DNA of 64,000 nt. It comes from Meghimatium bilineatum (Eukaryota > Mollusca > Gastropoda > Stylommatophora > Philomycidae). The notes under the pieces were generated by a model that searched no databases, was not told the DNA's origin, and was given only the letters and a program-made list of their open reading frames with translations. Location: NCBI GenBank assembly GCA_034231615.1, contig CM067298.1, positions 36,462,127 through 36,526,126 of the forward strand. Direction: 5' to 3'. Shown in pieces: positions 34,761 to 46,824 of the stretch. A program made the position numbers and the translations under genes. The stretch's first letter is position 1. The number at the start of each line of letters is the position of its first letter.

Positions 34761-34899
34761 ATTCACATAATTTTGAATATGACAGCAAATTCGTGTAGAT
34801 TATTAAATAAAAGCACTGAAGCATTTCATATTTGACGGCGTTGCTTGTCAATTATTGAATTTGCACTTTTACGCATATATGTTCAGTATTGTGATAGAT

Positions 34900-35245
34900 A
34901 TTTGAAATGAAGTGCTACAGAAAGATCCTACGAATATCATGGACAAAGGAAAAGAACATTGAAATTTCGAAATTTCTGAAACTTAATGAAGTGTGGCTTC
35001 TAAATACCATCATAGGAAGGAAACTACAGTATTTTCAACATTTAAAGCGACATGATGACATCGAAAGACTGATTCTCTAGGGCAGAATGCAATGAGAAGA
35101 AGAGGAAGACCAAGAAGACGATGGAGCAGTGACATAAAAGAATGTATGCACACGCCTTCGGACAATATAGGCCTGTTTGCCCGAGATAGAGCGACTTTCA
35201 GAGTGTCAATGATGAAGACATTTGGTATTGTGATATACATAGTTT
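34900..35245 (+). pseudogene. LINE E: RTE-like RT tail, copy 1
   Basis: The fragment reads 'EMKCYRKILRISWTKEKNIE', 'LLNTIIGRKLQYFQHLKRHD' and, after a frameshift near 35080, 'RRRGRPRRRWSSDIKECM', 'RDRATFRVSM'. This is the RTE-like RT C-terminus (the RIPWT and GRPRxRW motifs). It matches 55560-56035 almost throughout, so the two are copies of one family. No tail repeat is clear. Confidence 0.83.
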
Positions 35246-35692
35246 AAATGCCAAATCTTTCTGTGTCTTGCACTTTGAGCTGGTTCAGATGCGTTAGGAT
35301 TCCGAAAATACTTTACTAACTCTTCTACCACAGAAGCTCACATGTAGAGTTGTGCATAAACGTTTAAGACCAACATTTACGTGTTTGAAACACTCACCAT
35401 TTTAAGAAATTTGTCGATAGACACGACGGGATTTGAACACTGTTGCACACTCCTTGATTATGAGATGTTAATTTAAACTATTTCCAAATGATTATCTGGT
35501 CTATCATATTTATTTTCACAAGGTAGCAAATGAGAAATGAAATACTTTCTGAGTTGTTAAATATAGTCCTTGATGTTTATAAATGATGTAATTAGTTAAC
35601 TATAGTCTCAGTAACGTTCAATGAAAGAATACTTAGCAGCCTGACATTATTCAACGCACTAATGAAGTCGCTTAAACAACATGTCATTTGAA
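35246..35692. other. Non-coding stretch with a tRNA-like segment
   Basis: About 35420-35480, reverse strand, holds a B-box-like 'gtgttcaaatcccg' with a weak tRNA-like upstream part. Nothing else recognised. Confidence 0.4.
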
Positions 35693-35930
35693 GAACAATT
35701 GATTGTAAATTATGCTTACATTATACTGCGGAATAATTGATTGCAAACTATGTATGTATTATACTGCGGAATAATTGATTACATACTATGCATACATTAT
35801 ACTGCCGAATAATTGATTGCAAACTATTTATGTATTATACTGCGGAATAATTGATTGCAAACTATGCATGCATTATACTGCCGAACAATTGATTTCAAGC
35901 TATTATACTGTTATACATTATACTGCCATT
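35693..35930. repeat. 38-bp minisatellite, about 6 copies
   Basis: Units contain 'aataattgattgcaaactat' and 'gtatgtattatactgc'. Two subtypes, tactgcgg and tactgccg, alternate. Confidence 0.93.
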
Positions 35931-36737
35931 TGATGAACATTAAAATACTACGCAAATGCGCATACTTCCTCATACATTGCTATATGTCTTCAGTCGATAT
36001 TAACTGTAGTCGTATAGGACGAGTTGATATCAACTTACTGACTTGAGAGTATTAACGTGTGTATTCTGCCTGATAATATCAAATGTCCTCTTTGACGAGC
36101 TCATGTCAAGAAATGGAACACTAAAACAAGTTCAGAAATACGCAACGTCAAAACAAAAAATATATATTCAAATCAGTCTGAGATGTAATTTTGAAATTCT
36201 AAATTAGACTGAAAACTGATAGCTATGGTTATTTGTAGCCTTAGTTAAGTTTGCTGACTGTGTTAACTGATATCTTGAAAAGTAATATTCATTCTGACAG
36301 CAGAATCGAAATATAAATGAAAGAAAATCGAAATATAAATGAAAGAAAATTGAAACATCTATGTAACTGTATCCATTGAGATTGAAATTATAGTATAATG
36401 TTGAAGAATTAATAAAAAAGCAGGAACAAAAATTGAAAAATAATCATTAAGCAAATTATGGGCTGTATGTACATAGAATATGAAGTTTGTATGGGGCTGT
36501 ACATGAAATACGTCAAAGTGTGTTTGCCAAGTTTTTCCACTCCCCTTGTCAACATATGTTACGAATTCAATGATCTCCGGCTTAATCCTGTAAAAAGAGT
36601 GTGAAATCGCCACCCTCATATTCACAATATCTTCAAGCTAAAAAATTTACAAAAAATACATGATTCTCTTCACCATTTTAGAGACATTTTCCCAATTCAA
36701 ATAATTAATTGGTGCATTAAAATAATATTGTTTGACG
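35931..36737. other. Non-coding stretch
   Basis: A 22-bp direct repeat 'gaaatataaatgaaagaaaa' sits at about 36306-36349. No gene recognised; the reverse-strand frame at 36359-36625 has no known motif. Confidence 0.45.
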
Positions 36738-36910
36738 TAAGCTTTTGTCATCGTCACTCCCCTTTTGTCAACAACTGTCCAATGTTTGTCACTCTCACTC
36801 CCCTCTTTGTCATCCTTCCCATCTTTTGTCATCCTAACTTTTGTCAACAACGGTCAAACTTTTGTCATCCTCACTTCCACTTTGTCAGTAACTGTCAAAC
36901 TTTTTCAAAC
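36738..36910. repeat. Degenerate TTGTCA-rich tandem repeat
   Basis: Irregular units of about 20-45 bp containing 'ttttgtcatcctcactccc' or 'ttttgtcaacaactgtc'. Confidence 0.75.
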
Positions 36911-37647
36911 TAATTCGTCTAATTGTTGACGTAATTTATGGAAATACCTTTGTAGAAAATATATTAAATAAACTACAGTAAAATCAAACCTGTCTAAAGC
37001 GGATTTCATACTAAACGTATTCTTGTCTGCAACTTAATTATTTTTTTAGCCCCCCCCCCTCTGACGGTTGAGCTCTTAAAAACGTTATGCTGTCTCAGTA
37101 TTAGATGTAACCTGTCCAGTGGAAACGAAAATAAAGCATAATTTACTCATTTCGGAAGAGATCTAGAATATCTGGAGACGAATGAAGTCTTTATACCTAT
37201 AAATGAGAATATTCTCCCGGACAGAGCATGAATATATGACGATCCCTGGTTGCAATGATTCGAAATTTCCTGTTGGTTATCAGAGGACGAACGAAGAAGA
37301 AGAATAACAGAGAAATGTTTAACCGCCACACACATATGGAACTTAAGCTGCTCAGCCCACGGAACTGAGACGTCAGCGTATGGAAATGTTAGAATCATAA
37401 CTTTCTAAAGAAACAACATGTTGTGCTAAAATAAGAATGACCACGAGTACTAACAAAACTACATGAGTGAATCTGCCTTCAACGATTGGAATACGGAAGA
37501 ATACATCGACACAAACTAGGACCGAAAGCAGACAACGGACATCGCTGTCTTATTTGAGGCTTTTGTAGAACGTCGGACAGAGAATGGGACGTGACGGATG
37601 GACAAGAGGAAGAAGGAAACGAAAATAAAATTGTGTTGCAAGAAGAC
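36911..37647. other. Non-coding stretch
   Basis: A 9-base C run near 37051. No gene or element recognised. Confidence 0.5.
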
Positions 37648-37975
37648 AGGTATACAGTGATGACTTATTAAGCGTAGAAAGGTATAGAGTGGTGTCTTAT
37701 CAAGATAAGAAAGGTATATAGTGGTGACTTATCAAGATAAGAAAGGTATAGAGTGGTGACTTATCAAGATAAGAAAGGTATAGAGTGGTGACATCAAGAT
37801 AAGAAAGGTATAGAGTGGTGACTTATCAAGATAAGAAAGGTATAGAGTGGTGACTTATCAAGATAAGAAAGGTATAGAGTGGTGACTTATCAAGATAAGA
37901 AAGGGATAGAGTGGTGACTTATCAAGATAATAAATAGAATCGTGACTTATCAAGCAAAGACAGGTATGGTTGGTG
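37648..37975. repeat. 32-bp minisatellite, about 10 copies
   Basis: Tandem 'tatagagtggtgacttatca' plus 'agataagaaagg'. One unit near 37792 has lost four bases; the outer units are diverged. Confidence 0.95.
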
Positions 37976-38249
37976 ACTTCTCAGTGTGTTGTCAATAGTT
38001 TAAAGTAACCGTAGAAGTTTGCATTACAGCGGAATGTTTCCGATATGTTTAGTCGGAGTTTTCAGGCCAAATACTTAGTGGAAAATCATCCAGCCAAGAA
38101 TATGCAAACTCAAGTCACTCTTCTACACTACATGCTAGTAAATTATTTTTTTGATGCAAGACGCAAATTGAACTATCGGATAAGATCTACAGTTATTCTT
38201 TCTTGTATGTTACATTGTGCTAAGGTTTGTGTTCCGTTATGTTTTCCTT

Positions 38250-38640
38250 AGTTAGCTTTTCTATCTGCCAACTCATTCCGTTCTATTCATATACGTGCCA
38301 GGACCAATGCTAGCGTGATTCTACTGGCAGAATAGGTTAAGCTGGTGTTTAGGTGTAAACTGTGCTCTATAATGTCTGGTCGTGTTCTGTTTTTGTCGTT
38401 CAAGAGATTTAATTGCTGCCAAAGTGTCTGTTAGTATTGTACACTGAGATGGTGGATGTTCCAGTTATGTTTTCAATGCTTTAGCTATTCCTGTTAACTC
38501 AGCGGATAATATCGATAAATCATTTGATTTATAACTTGTATGTATCTTCCACTCTGGTATATCTATACCAGCGTCCACATTTCCGTTCTGACGTTTATAT
38601 CCATCAGTGTATATTTGGAGGTGATCGTTTGTAATATGTG
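38250..38640 (-). pseudogene. Degenerate LINE RNase H domain, reverse strand
   Basis: No long open frame exists here, but translation of the reverse strand in one frame gives 'ITNDHLQIYTDGYKRQNG' (near 38638-38585), 'ILSAELTGIAKAL' (Glu position, near 38500), 'CTILTDTLAAIKSL' (third acidic position, near 38420) and 'NHASIGPGTYMNRTEL' near 38320-38270, matching the WIPSHVGIPGNExAD end. Two in-frame stops interrupt it (about 38465 and 38320). It is the RNase H type used by Jockey/I-like LINEs, but its sequence differs from LINE A and LINE C. Confidence 0.75.
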
Positions 38641-38819
38641 TTATATCTGCTCTGACAATAATACAGATCGAAGGTATACGCGGTGACTATACATTCCTAA
38701 ATACTTGACAAGAAATAAGATTGTTGTCTTCGAAGTTCGTGGTGGCAGGACTACATGCAACGCGGTTTGCTGAACGTTTTAATGCCCAAATGTAATCAAA
38801 AGTTGAAAAAGCAGAAGGT

Positions 38820-39060
38820 ATTTACTTCATAGTACTCGGGTTTGTTCATAATACTCCGTCCTTCTCACCGAAGCGCATGCATATAGAGAGTACCACTTGA
38901 CACACATATTATTACTCGGTTACTTCATATCTATCCCATCCTTCCTAACGAGGAGCCTGCAGAGATTTCTAAGTGACCGCACTCCAAAGGATAATCTCAG
39001 GGATTTCCAAGAAGAATTCACTTTGTAAACGAAACTTCACTACTCAGATTCGACCAATGA
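38820..39060 (-). mobile_element. tRNA-derived SINE, copy 3 (rearranged)
   Basis: The 3' body block 'ttacttcatagtactcggg' (38822) and 'gagagtaccactt' (about 38895) match the copy at 32594-32840. The head region 'cagggatttccaag' to 'ttcgaccaatgacc' (about 38998-39062) matches its tRNA-derived part. About 100 bp between them includes a second, diverged 3'-body-like block (38940-38980), so the copy carries an internal duplication or nested copy. Confidence 0.65.
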
Positions 39061-39179
39061 CCATCACCGGGATAGAACTCCCGTGCACAGAAAACGTAAA
39101 CATGATGGATAATTTTTTTATTTTTTGAAAAACATTATTGAAAAAAAATGATTATGTGTTTATTATTTTTTTCAATACA

Positions 39180-39345
39180 CTTATATTATTTCAGTGCATT
39201 TCGTTGGTCGGATTTGGCTAATTTTGAAATGCAACTCAATGTATATAAATAGTGACAAACGAAAAAAATCGATAATAATAAACACGTAAAGAATAAAGGC
39301 CTAATTAATTCTGGGGAAAGGTCTTTACAGTTGAAGGTCACGTTC
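39180..39345. repeat. Dispersed repeat with TATA-like core, copy 3
   Basis: Shares 'tttcagtgcatttcgttggt', 'tatataaatagtgacaaacg', 'cgataataataaac' and 'attctggggaaaggtct' with the segments at 7085 and 17262. Confidence 0.58.
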
Positions 39346-40074
39346 GAACTCTGGAAAAAAACTCAAACAAAGCAGCTATTATACAAGAAAATCTCTCGAG
39401 GGGGGGGGGGGGGGTGGAGGTGGTTCTGATATACAAAACATTGGACTAACGATTACGTCTAAAAGGTGCACATCTCACTTTAACAGATACTTTTTATTTC
39501 AAAAGAAAATGAATGCGCTATATGAATATTTCTGTTCTCTTTTTCTCGATTGCATGGAATGTGCACACATCTGCAGTATTGTTGTCTGCATCAACGTGAC
39601 GTGTTGCTTCTATCTATACGTGACGCGCTTCAAGTATTATGTATAATACATATGAAAAAGATTACACACAATTTATTTACTAATAAAGATAATATTAAAT
39701 ATCTAGACTGAAACCATACGTGCCTTTGTTTACATAAACCGCATGACAACCGCGTCTCTCAAGAGATTACACAAGCATACATAATATGTGGGAATAGTGC
39801 GTAACGGTAAACAGAATACGTTTTGAATGAGTTGGATGCCTGAGTGATTGCGCTGATTCAGTCAGGAATCATCAGATCATATTTACAAATTTCTTGCAAG
39901 TCTTTAAAATTTCCAGGTCAACGAACAAGCAAAGAAGTACTCTTCATATATCATGACACAGTGTTTCTCCTATTATCTCCTTTGCAATATAAACCAGTAT
40001 TAAAATAATTCTGCTTTTAAAACAGAGATATATAACATATATAAAGAAACGGAGTAAGTTGATAGATACAATTG
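39346..40074. other. Non-coding stretch with G tract
   Basis: A 15-base G run at 39400-39414. No gene recognised. Confidence 0.5.
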
Positions 40075-40258
40075 ATGCATGTCAAGGATAAGAGACTAAC
40101 CAAAATACATGCCAAGGATAAGAGACTAACCAAAATACATGCCAAGGATAAGAGACTAACCAAAATACATGCCAAGGATAAGAGACTAACCAAAATACAT
40201 GCCAAGGATAAGAGACACCAAAATACATGCCAAGGATAAGAGACTAACCAAAATACAT
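40075..40258. repeat. 30-bp minisatellite, 6 copies
   Basis: Tandem 'atgccaaggataagagacta' plus 'accaaaatac'; units are almost identical, one lacks three bases. It encodes a ten-residue reverse-strand repeat (ACILVSLLSL) only by virtue of the 30-bp period. Confidence 0.96.
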
Positions 40259-40454
40259 GTACAAGAAATTATTCATGATGGCGAAAATGTACAAATTGAT
40301 CGAGAAAAAATTGCAAGTTGTGTATAGTATAGCAAGTTCTGAGTTTCTGAGTTCAAGCCGTCGCAGGAAATAAAACCTTGATCGTACACATGCAATACTG
40401 ACTGATGTATTCATTATTCCCTCAAATCCGCATATACGATGATATTCCAACATG

Positions 40455-40945
40455 GCTATCACAGAATTGATACCTCAATGCCTATTACAGAACTAGTATC
40501 GACTAGACAATTATATAATTAATCTCTATATGACTATTACAGAACTAATATCTTGGTGGCAAATACAGAACTCATATAACAATCATCAGCGCAGAACTGA
40601 TATCACAATGACTTGAACAGAAGGAATATCACTATGCCTTGTACAGAACTAATATCACATTGACTTGTACATTAGTAATATCACAATGACGTGTACATAA
40701 CTAATATCACAATGACTTGTACAGAACTAATATCGCAATGACTTGTACAGAACTAATATCACATTGGCTTGTACAGAAGTAATATCACAATGACTTGTAC
40801 ATAACTAATATCACAATGAATTGTACAGAGCTAATATCACTATGATAGGTACAGAACTAATATCACCCATGATCGGTACAGAACTAATATCACCCATGAT
40901 CGGTACAGAATTAATATCACCATGCCAATTACAGAAGGAATAGTA
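40455..40945. repeat. 26-bp minisatellite, about 19 diverged copies
   Basis: Core 'acagaactaatatcacaatg' plus 'acttgt'. The 3' side holds a 'cccatgatcggt' variant repeated twice. Confidence 0.92.
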
Positions 40946-40984
40946 GCGCAGTGTCATTTGTATTCTAAATAATAGTACACATTC

Positions 40985-41319
40985 TAACAGAACTAGAGAA
41001 TTTTTAATATTCTAGCGTAAGAGAATACAATTCTTTACAAAACTAGACCACAAGAGTATTCTACTAGAGTTAGAGCACGCAGTTCTTACAGAACTAGATC
41101 ACATTGAATAATCAAGAATTAGAGTACACACTTCATACAGAACTAAAACGTCGTCAGTAATCTAGAGTAAGAGAACACATCTTTTATAAAACTAGATCAC
41201 AAGAGTATTTTGCTATACTAGGAGCATGTAGTACTTACAGAATTAGAACAGCAATATTATTCTAGAGTAAGAACACGCATTCTTACTGAAATAGATCACA
41301 TTGAATAATCTATAAGTAG
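40985..41319. repeat. 49-bp minisatellite, left part (split by hAT)
   Basis: Diverged units with 'tacagaactagatcacaa', 'gagtattctagagtaagag' and 'acacacttc'. The same repeat continues after the hAT element at 44842, so both parts were one array before the insertion. Confidence 0.88.
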
Positions 41320-41780
41320 TAGGGCTGTACCGGATTCAAATTTTTATTTTGATTTATGCAGTGAGATCAGTCCGGAGCCGGATTTACAAATAAAACAATA
41401 AAAATAAAATAACGTACTACATCACGTGATTTAGGTGAGTGGAGTCACTCGACTGTTCATGACTGCAGTTCATTACTATAGACAGGACAATGATGACATA
41501 TACTTATATTAAATAATTTAAATGTAAAATAATTACATTTACATTAGAATAAGTAATATTAAGTTCCATAATTTCAAGATGAAACATAATACATAAGCAC
41601 ATAATGCTAATTTAGTAATTTTTAGTTTTAGTTTTCAGTTTCAGTTTTTAGTTTTCACATTGTTTTCAGTTGGCAAATTGACAACTCAATTACAACTCAC
41701 AACAACAGTAAATTGAACAAATTGGATTTATTGAAATACATTCATTCAGTAATTTCACTATTTCAGTGAGTCAGTCTTCA

Positions 41781-44513
41781 TTATGGCTGTGAAGTTGAAC
41801 TCTCAGAGTCAAGAAGGGACAGGTTGCATTTCAGGAAAATCAACGTCTCCGCATTTTGTGGTAAAAGGCTACTACCGTAGTCAGTGATCTCCTGCAGTAC
41901 TGAACAGCCTTTCCGATGGCACACTTGTAGGTTGTGGTGCAAGAAATGCTTGCGCCAAAGTCTAGTCATATTTGGAAATATTTGCTTATTGGCATGCCAC
42001 GATGAAAGGATCTAACTGTCGAGTTTGAAGTGGCTCTGACAGGTACTGTGTCACCTCAATGTTAATGCTTTTGCTTTCAGCACTTGCAGAACGATATGTG
42101 GTGTTATTTTCCTCGACAATTGTGTTAAAACACCTCCATAGGCTAGACTCGTACTGTGTGACAGTGCTCACAGAAGTCAAAACACTAGTACTACTACTAG
42201 TAGCAGATGGATCCTGTGAACTGTGTTTGCTGAATCAATAATGGAGTTAGCTGCTAACATCAGATGGACTCGTGCATCACTTCTGCCATGTTCGGAGAAG
42301 AAGCACAGCTTGAATCGAGAATCTAGTAGTGTGGCACAGGTGTGTATACTGTTATATTCAATGTCCGCAAATATACTGCTCACAGCTTCAAGCAGGGCGG
42401 CTTTCATAGTTTTGATCCCAGCATCACTATCTCCTTTCTGGAGGAAAGCCATGCGTGTTTTCACTAATGCGATCACAACTAATATTGATGCCTGAGCTGC
42501 ACTTATTTCACGTGTGAGTTCTTCAAATGGTGCTAAAGTAGCTACACAGTCTCCATGACTGCCCACTGATGTGCCGTTAGCCCAGTTACCGAATCAATTT
42601 CAACAAAGTACAGGCAGATGCTGCGCCGTTGTTCTAACGGACGTCGTAGCATATAGAACATTGAGTTCCATCGTGTTGTCACGTCATGGATAAGCTGATG
42701 TTGTGGTAGGTTTAATTCATTTTGAAGTTCACGCAAACGACTGGTTGCTGAAGAAGAGTGTTTCAAATGTCCTACCAATTTTCTTCCAGTACTGATGATG
42801 TCAGCAACATACTTTAGACTCAAAAGACCATCACGTACACACAGCTGCAGTGTGTGTGCAAAACATCCAACACTTGTATAGCTGCCGAGAATTGAACCAG
42901 TCCGTTCAACGGCACCAACTCGCCTAGCAACTATTGAACACGCGTTTTTCCGTACTTGACTTTCCGTACGCATCTCCAAAAAATGATGCGATTTCATCAA
43001 GCCTTTCAAACCGTGCACACAAAGTCACCAGAACGGACCGATCGAGACAAGGACTATTACAACAACAACAAACATCCCGTACAGGTATTGAAATATCCTC
43101 AGTAACAACAAACATATAACATAATATCCGTATTAGTTATACAAGGGCCGATAGGTCTTCTTGTAAACATGGATAACATATATAGAAATTACAATTTTAC
43201 TTCGAGTAATTGTTTTATACAAGTAAATATAAGTAGGAAGCCAGAGGACAATTAAAAAAATTCTTGAGACTAACGGGAATTGAACCAGTCCGTTCAACGG
43301 CACCAAATCGCTTAGCAACTATTGAACACGCGTATGTTATCTATATATATATTATAATATATGTCATCAATGTTTACAAGAAGACCTATCGGCCCTTGTA
43401 TAACTAATACGGATATTATGTTATATGTTTGTTGTTACTGAGGATATTTCAATACCTGTACGGCATGTTTGTTGCTGTTGTAATAGTCCTTGTCTCGATC
43501 GGTCCGTTCTGGTGACTTTGTGTGCACGGTTTGAAAGGCTTGATGAAATCGCATCTTTTTTTGGAGATGCGTACGGAAAGTCAAGTACGGAAAAACGCGT
43601 GTTCAATAGTTGCTAGGCGATTTGGTGTCGTTGAACGGACTGATTCAATTCCCGTTAGTCTCAAGAATTTTTTTTAATTGTCCTCTGGCTTCCTACTTAT
43701 ATTTACTTGTATATAGCTGCCGAAAGCATTTGTCAATTTTTAATGCAGTGTCTCTATAACAACATGACACTACTCACATGCAATTGATCACTCATCCATT
43801 ATCATTTCAAAATGTGCAAGCAAGTTTGTGGCCGTATGATGTCATCAAATGCAGTACAATGGAAGACTACACTGCGGTGAACGAAGGAGTCTGTTAACCA
43901 ATGGCCAGTGAGGCCCATAAATGACTGAGTGGTGTGTTCAGCTGTCCAAGTATCTGTTGTGAATGATATGCAATCAGTGTCAGATATCATTACTGCAATC
44001 TTTACCTTCAGACGTTTACACATGTCAGGAATGACATGTTATGCGAAGTACTTTCTTGAAGGCAATTCATACCTTTTCTCCATTGTATGCATCAACTCTC
44101 TGAAACCCGGTCGTTTCACTACTTGAAAAGGTTCCATAAATATGGCTATCATTCGGGCTACGGCTTCATGAATGTGTTTAGCATTGGGACTGTTGCTGTC
44201 CCAAATTTTGGCCCGGTCACATGCCTGCACAATTGGACTGCTGGGTACTGCTGCTTGCTTTGTACAAACACGGTCTCCTATTCATCATATATGTGGTCGC
44301 CAATACACTGGCCTCCAGTGATTCTTTCTTTTCCATCATTTCGCCATAGCTTTTACTGTGCATCGATCGTAAATGGGTCCTGATTGATGATGAGAAGTCT
44401 TTGGGGCGATCTGATCGTCCACGCGATAACTATTTGTCACACATCTTACATATTACCTTAGCTGAATCATCGTCTTTAACCTTAAAGTTGTATGACTTAG
44501 ATTTCGATGCCAT
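41781..44513 (-). pseudogene. hAT transposase (ZBED-type), multiply disrupted
   Basis: Read on the reverse strand from 44513: a BED zinc finger (CKMCDK...THLRSMH, C-x2-C and H-x4-H; an in-frame TAG follows the second Cys), then 'PFQVVKRPGFRELMHTMEKR' (about 44150-44080), 'FTTDTWTAEHTTQSFMGLTG' (first catalytic Asp, about 43960), an insertion at 43711-42889, 'CFAHTLQLCVRDGLL' and 'DVTTRWNSMFYMLRR' (about 42870-42640), 'LAPFEELTREISA' (about 42540), and the C-terminal dimerisation region ending 'DYGSSLLPQNAETLIFLKCN' (about 41860). A frameshift lies between 44330 and 44231, an in-frame TAA at 44039-44041, a stop before 41985, and the 'VPSERLFS' motif with the catalytic Glu is altered to 'VCHRKGCS'. 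In a live element this protein cuts and joins the TIRs. Confidence 0.9.
42877..43723. mobile_element. Inverted-repeat SINE-like insertion inside hAT
   Basis: The insert 42889-43711 is bounded by tatagctgccga at 42877-42888 and 43712-43723 (12-bp duplication), and the hAT frame resumes on both sides (GSYTSVGCFAHT). It holds two long arms in opposite orientation: about 42889-43190 and 43355-43653, nearly identical as reverse complements, each with a tRNA B-box-like end 'ggttcaattccc' (or gattcaattccc). Between them, 43215-43335 is a third, partial copy in the left-arm orientation that includes the B-box end and the segment 'ctcaagaatt...ttacttgtata' found after the right arm. A related B-box end occurs alone at 49015-49080. 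A transcript could form a hairpin of about 280 bp. Confidence 0.8.
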
Positions 44514-44841
44514 TTTTATTTATCCACAAGACCACAGAAATTTGCGAAAATACGAAATATTCAAGTCTCACAAACTCATGAAGTAATGCAGTATTAAAAT
44601 TCAAAACGAGTGTTTATTTCTTAAAATTCGTATTTACATAAGCAAGAAATAGTAAACCGGAAGTGCTACTGTGCTATTACCTAAAATGCGGCGTGGCCTC
44701 ATGAATCATCTATCGAAAATGTACGTGTCTAGTCAACACAAATCCTACCTAAATCAGGAAAAATGGGACCGGAGCCGAAGCCGGATTTGTAAAAATGGCC
44801 CGATTCTGTATTTGCCGGAGCCGAAATTCTGTACACCCCTA

Positions 44842-45360
44842 ATAATTAGAGTACATGCTTCGTATAAACTAGACCATCTTCAGTAATCTAGAACAGGAAA
44901 ACGCAGTTCTTACAGAACTAGAGCAGTATGCGTATTCTACTAGACTAAGAGCACGTAGATCTTGCATAACTAGATCACAACGAGTACTCTAGAATTAGAG
45001 TAAACACTTCATACAGAACTAGATCACAACGAGTACTCTAGAGTTAGAGTAAACACTTCATACAGAACTAGATCACAACGAGTACTCTAGAGTTAGAGTA
45101 AACACTTCATACAGAACTAGATCACAACGAGTACTCTAGAATTAGAGTAAACACTTCATACAGAACTAGATCACAACGAGTACTCTAGAATTAGAGTAAA
45201 CACTTCATACAGAACTACATCATCTTCAGTAATCTAGAGTAAGAGCATGCATCTCTTTAAAAACTAGGTGACCTTGAGTAATCTAAAAAAAAGAGCACAA
45301 ATCTCTTACAGAACCAAAGTACCATGCGCTTTCTAGAGTAATAGCACACACCATTTATAG
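44842..45360. repeat. 49-bp minisatellite, right part
   Basis: Continuation of the array at 40985-41319. Units of 49 bp such as 'tacagaactagatcacaacg' plus 'agtactctagagttagagt' plus 'aaacacttca'; five units near 44980-45220 are almost identical. The outer units are diverged. Confidence 0.94.
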
Positions 45361-46824
45361 GATGCGAGTGCCGTGATTATTCTGAGGATACTGTACATTT
45401 GGTAGTCGTCAATCCTACTCAAAATCAAACGATTGATGCAACATTTTTATGTATTAGTCCGGTTAGTTATGGCATGGCTTCTTGACATAATTACATTTAG
45501 TTGTTTGGCTTACTTTCTTAACGGTGCTGGCCGCTGACCAGCTTATCCCTGGTGTGTCCTCGGCCAAATGTCGCACGTCCAGGTATCATCGAACATATGT
45601 ATGCTCTGCTTTTGTACCAGTGTGACATCACACTGTTTCCTGTAAACCAGCCATTACACAGAAAGGGGAAAGATCTTACTAATTGATGCTAGAAAGTAAA
45701 GACGCACATGTTTCATAACATCGGTCCTGCTGAGATTGTCAGATGACCAGAAAATTGAATAAATAAAGTTGTAAGATTAGAAAAGAATGTATTGTGCAAA
45801 CTTGATATCGTGTATGAGTTGCAAATGTTTTTAAAATCTTTTAGAATCATATGTAACATTAGTCTGAAATGTTCAAACTAATTTTAATGATGTTAAATAA
45901 TTTAATGTATTTAGTAGAATGCCTGAAATAAATCATTATGATGTTTTACCAGAGGGCATAATCGAATTTAGACATGTACTTGATCTGAGGACTTGCGCAA
46001 TTAGATACTTCATTTAATTAGAGCAGGCAGTCGTTGCTATCAGATTCTTGTAATCTGTGGTAATGCCTCAAGCTAGAGACGATTGTGTGGGTATTTGATG
46101 CTTGAGACTGAAGCTTGTTAAGTAAATTAGAGAGTAGAATGAAACCACGACACTCACACCCTTCTCTGTAAACTGACGCTGTGAGAGTTTTGAGAAGTGC
46201 AGGAGAAGAGAGTTCATCTGAAGTATTTCAAGTAGCTATCCAAGTGTTAAAAATATTCATATCTCTCTGCCTGAAGCTGAATATTTGATTGAGACTTACA
46301 TTTATGATTTCTGTATCGACTGATGTTATTTAATCAGCTTACAGTCGTGTAATGCAGATACGGTTTAAAAATACATATAAGCAAACCAAGTCTAAACATA
46401 AATGATACGCTGCGCGAATACACGAAATAGACGTATGGACCAAAATGTCTTTATTAATACAGGGAAAAAAACACATTTTATGAGTTTGTAAGACCATATC
46501 TTAATAATAGCCTGGTAAAAATTATGATTGCGTATATAAATCAAAATAAAACAGTTATTTAGCCTATGTTTTAGTTTTTCTTGTCCATACAGTTAAACCT
46601 CATGTTACTAGCACAATTCATCCCGAAAGCGTGTCCTAAGTCAAAGCACTCGTAGATATGGAAAATAATTACCCTATAAGAAATAATTGGAACTTTAATT
46701 GTTCGTTTCATAACCCAAAAATAGAAGTTTATATTTTATATATAAACGTATTATTATAACATACTGTACAGTAGATGTATGTAACTGGTTTTTTTATATT
46801 TGTATTACATGCATGCCTACATGT
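45361..46824. other. Long stretch without recognised gene
   Basis: AT-rich with no tandem array. I find no motif on either strand. Short host exons cannot be excluded. Confidence 0.45.

Larger units (their letters stand above)
41320..44841 (-). mobile_element. Dead hAT DNA transposon, 3.5 kb, with TIRs and TSD
   Basis: The left end is tagggctgtaccggattc and the right end, on the reverse strand, is taggggtgtacagaatttc; these are terminal inverted repeats of the hAT CAGGGGTG type. The flanking eight bases are ataagtag (41312-41319) and ataattag (44842-44849), a target-site duplication with one mismatch. The flanks join into a single 49-bp minisatellite. The interior encodes a BED finger, catalytic core and dimerisation domain on the reverse strand, all disrupted. 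A separate 0.8 kb inverted-repeat insertion sits inside the gene at 42889-43711. Confidence 0.9.

Noticed and set aside
42924-43616. Pair of mirrored 63-codon frames (MFVVTEDISIPVR...) as a small gene family
   Set aside because: They are the two arms of the inverted-repeat insertion; both strands of each arm are open by chance and no start context or known motif supports coding.
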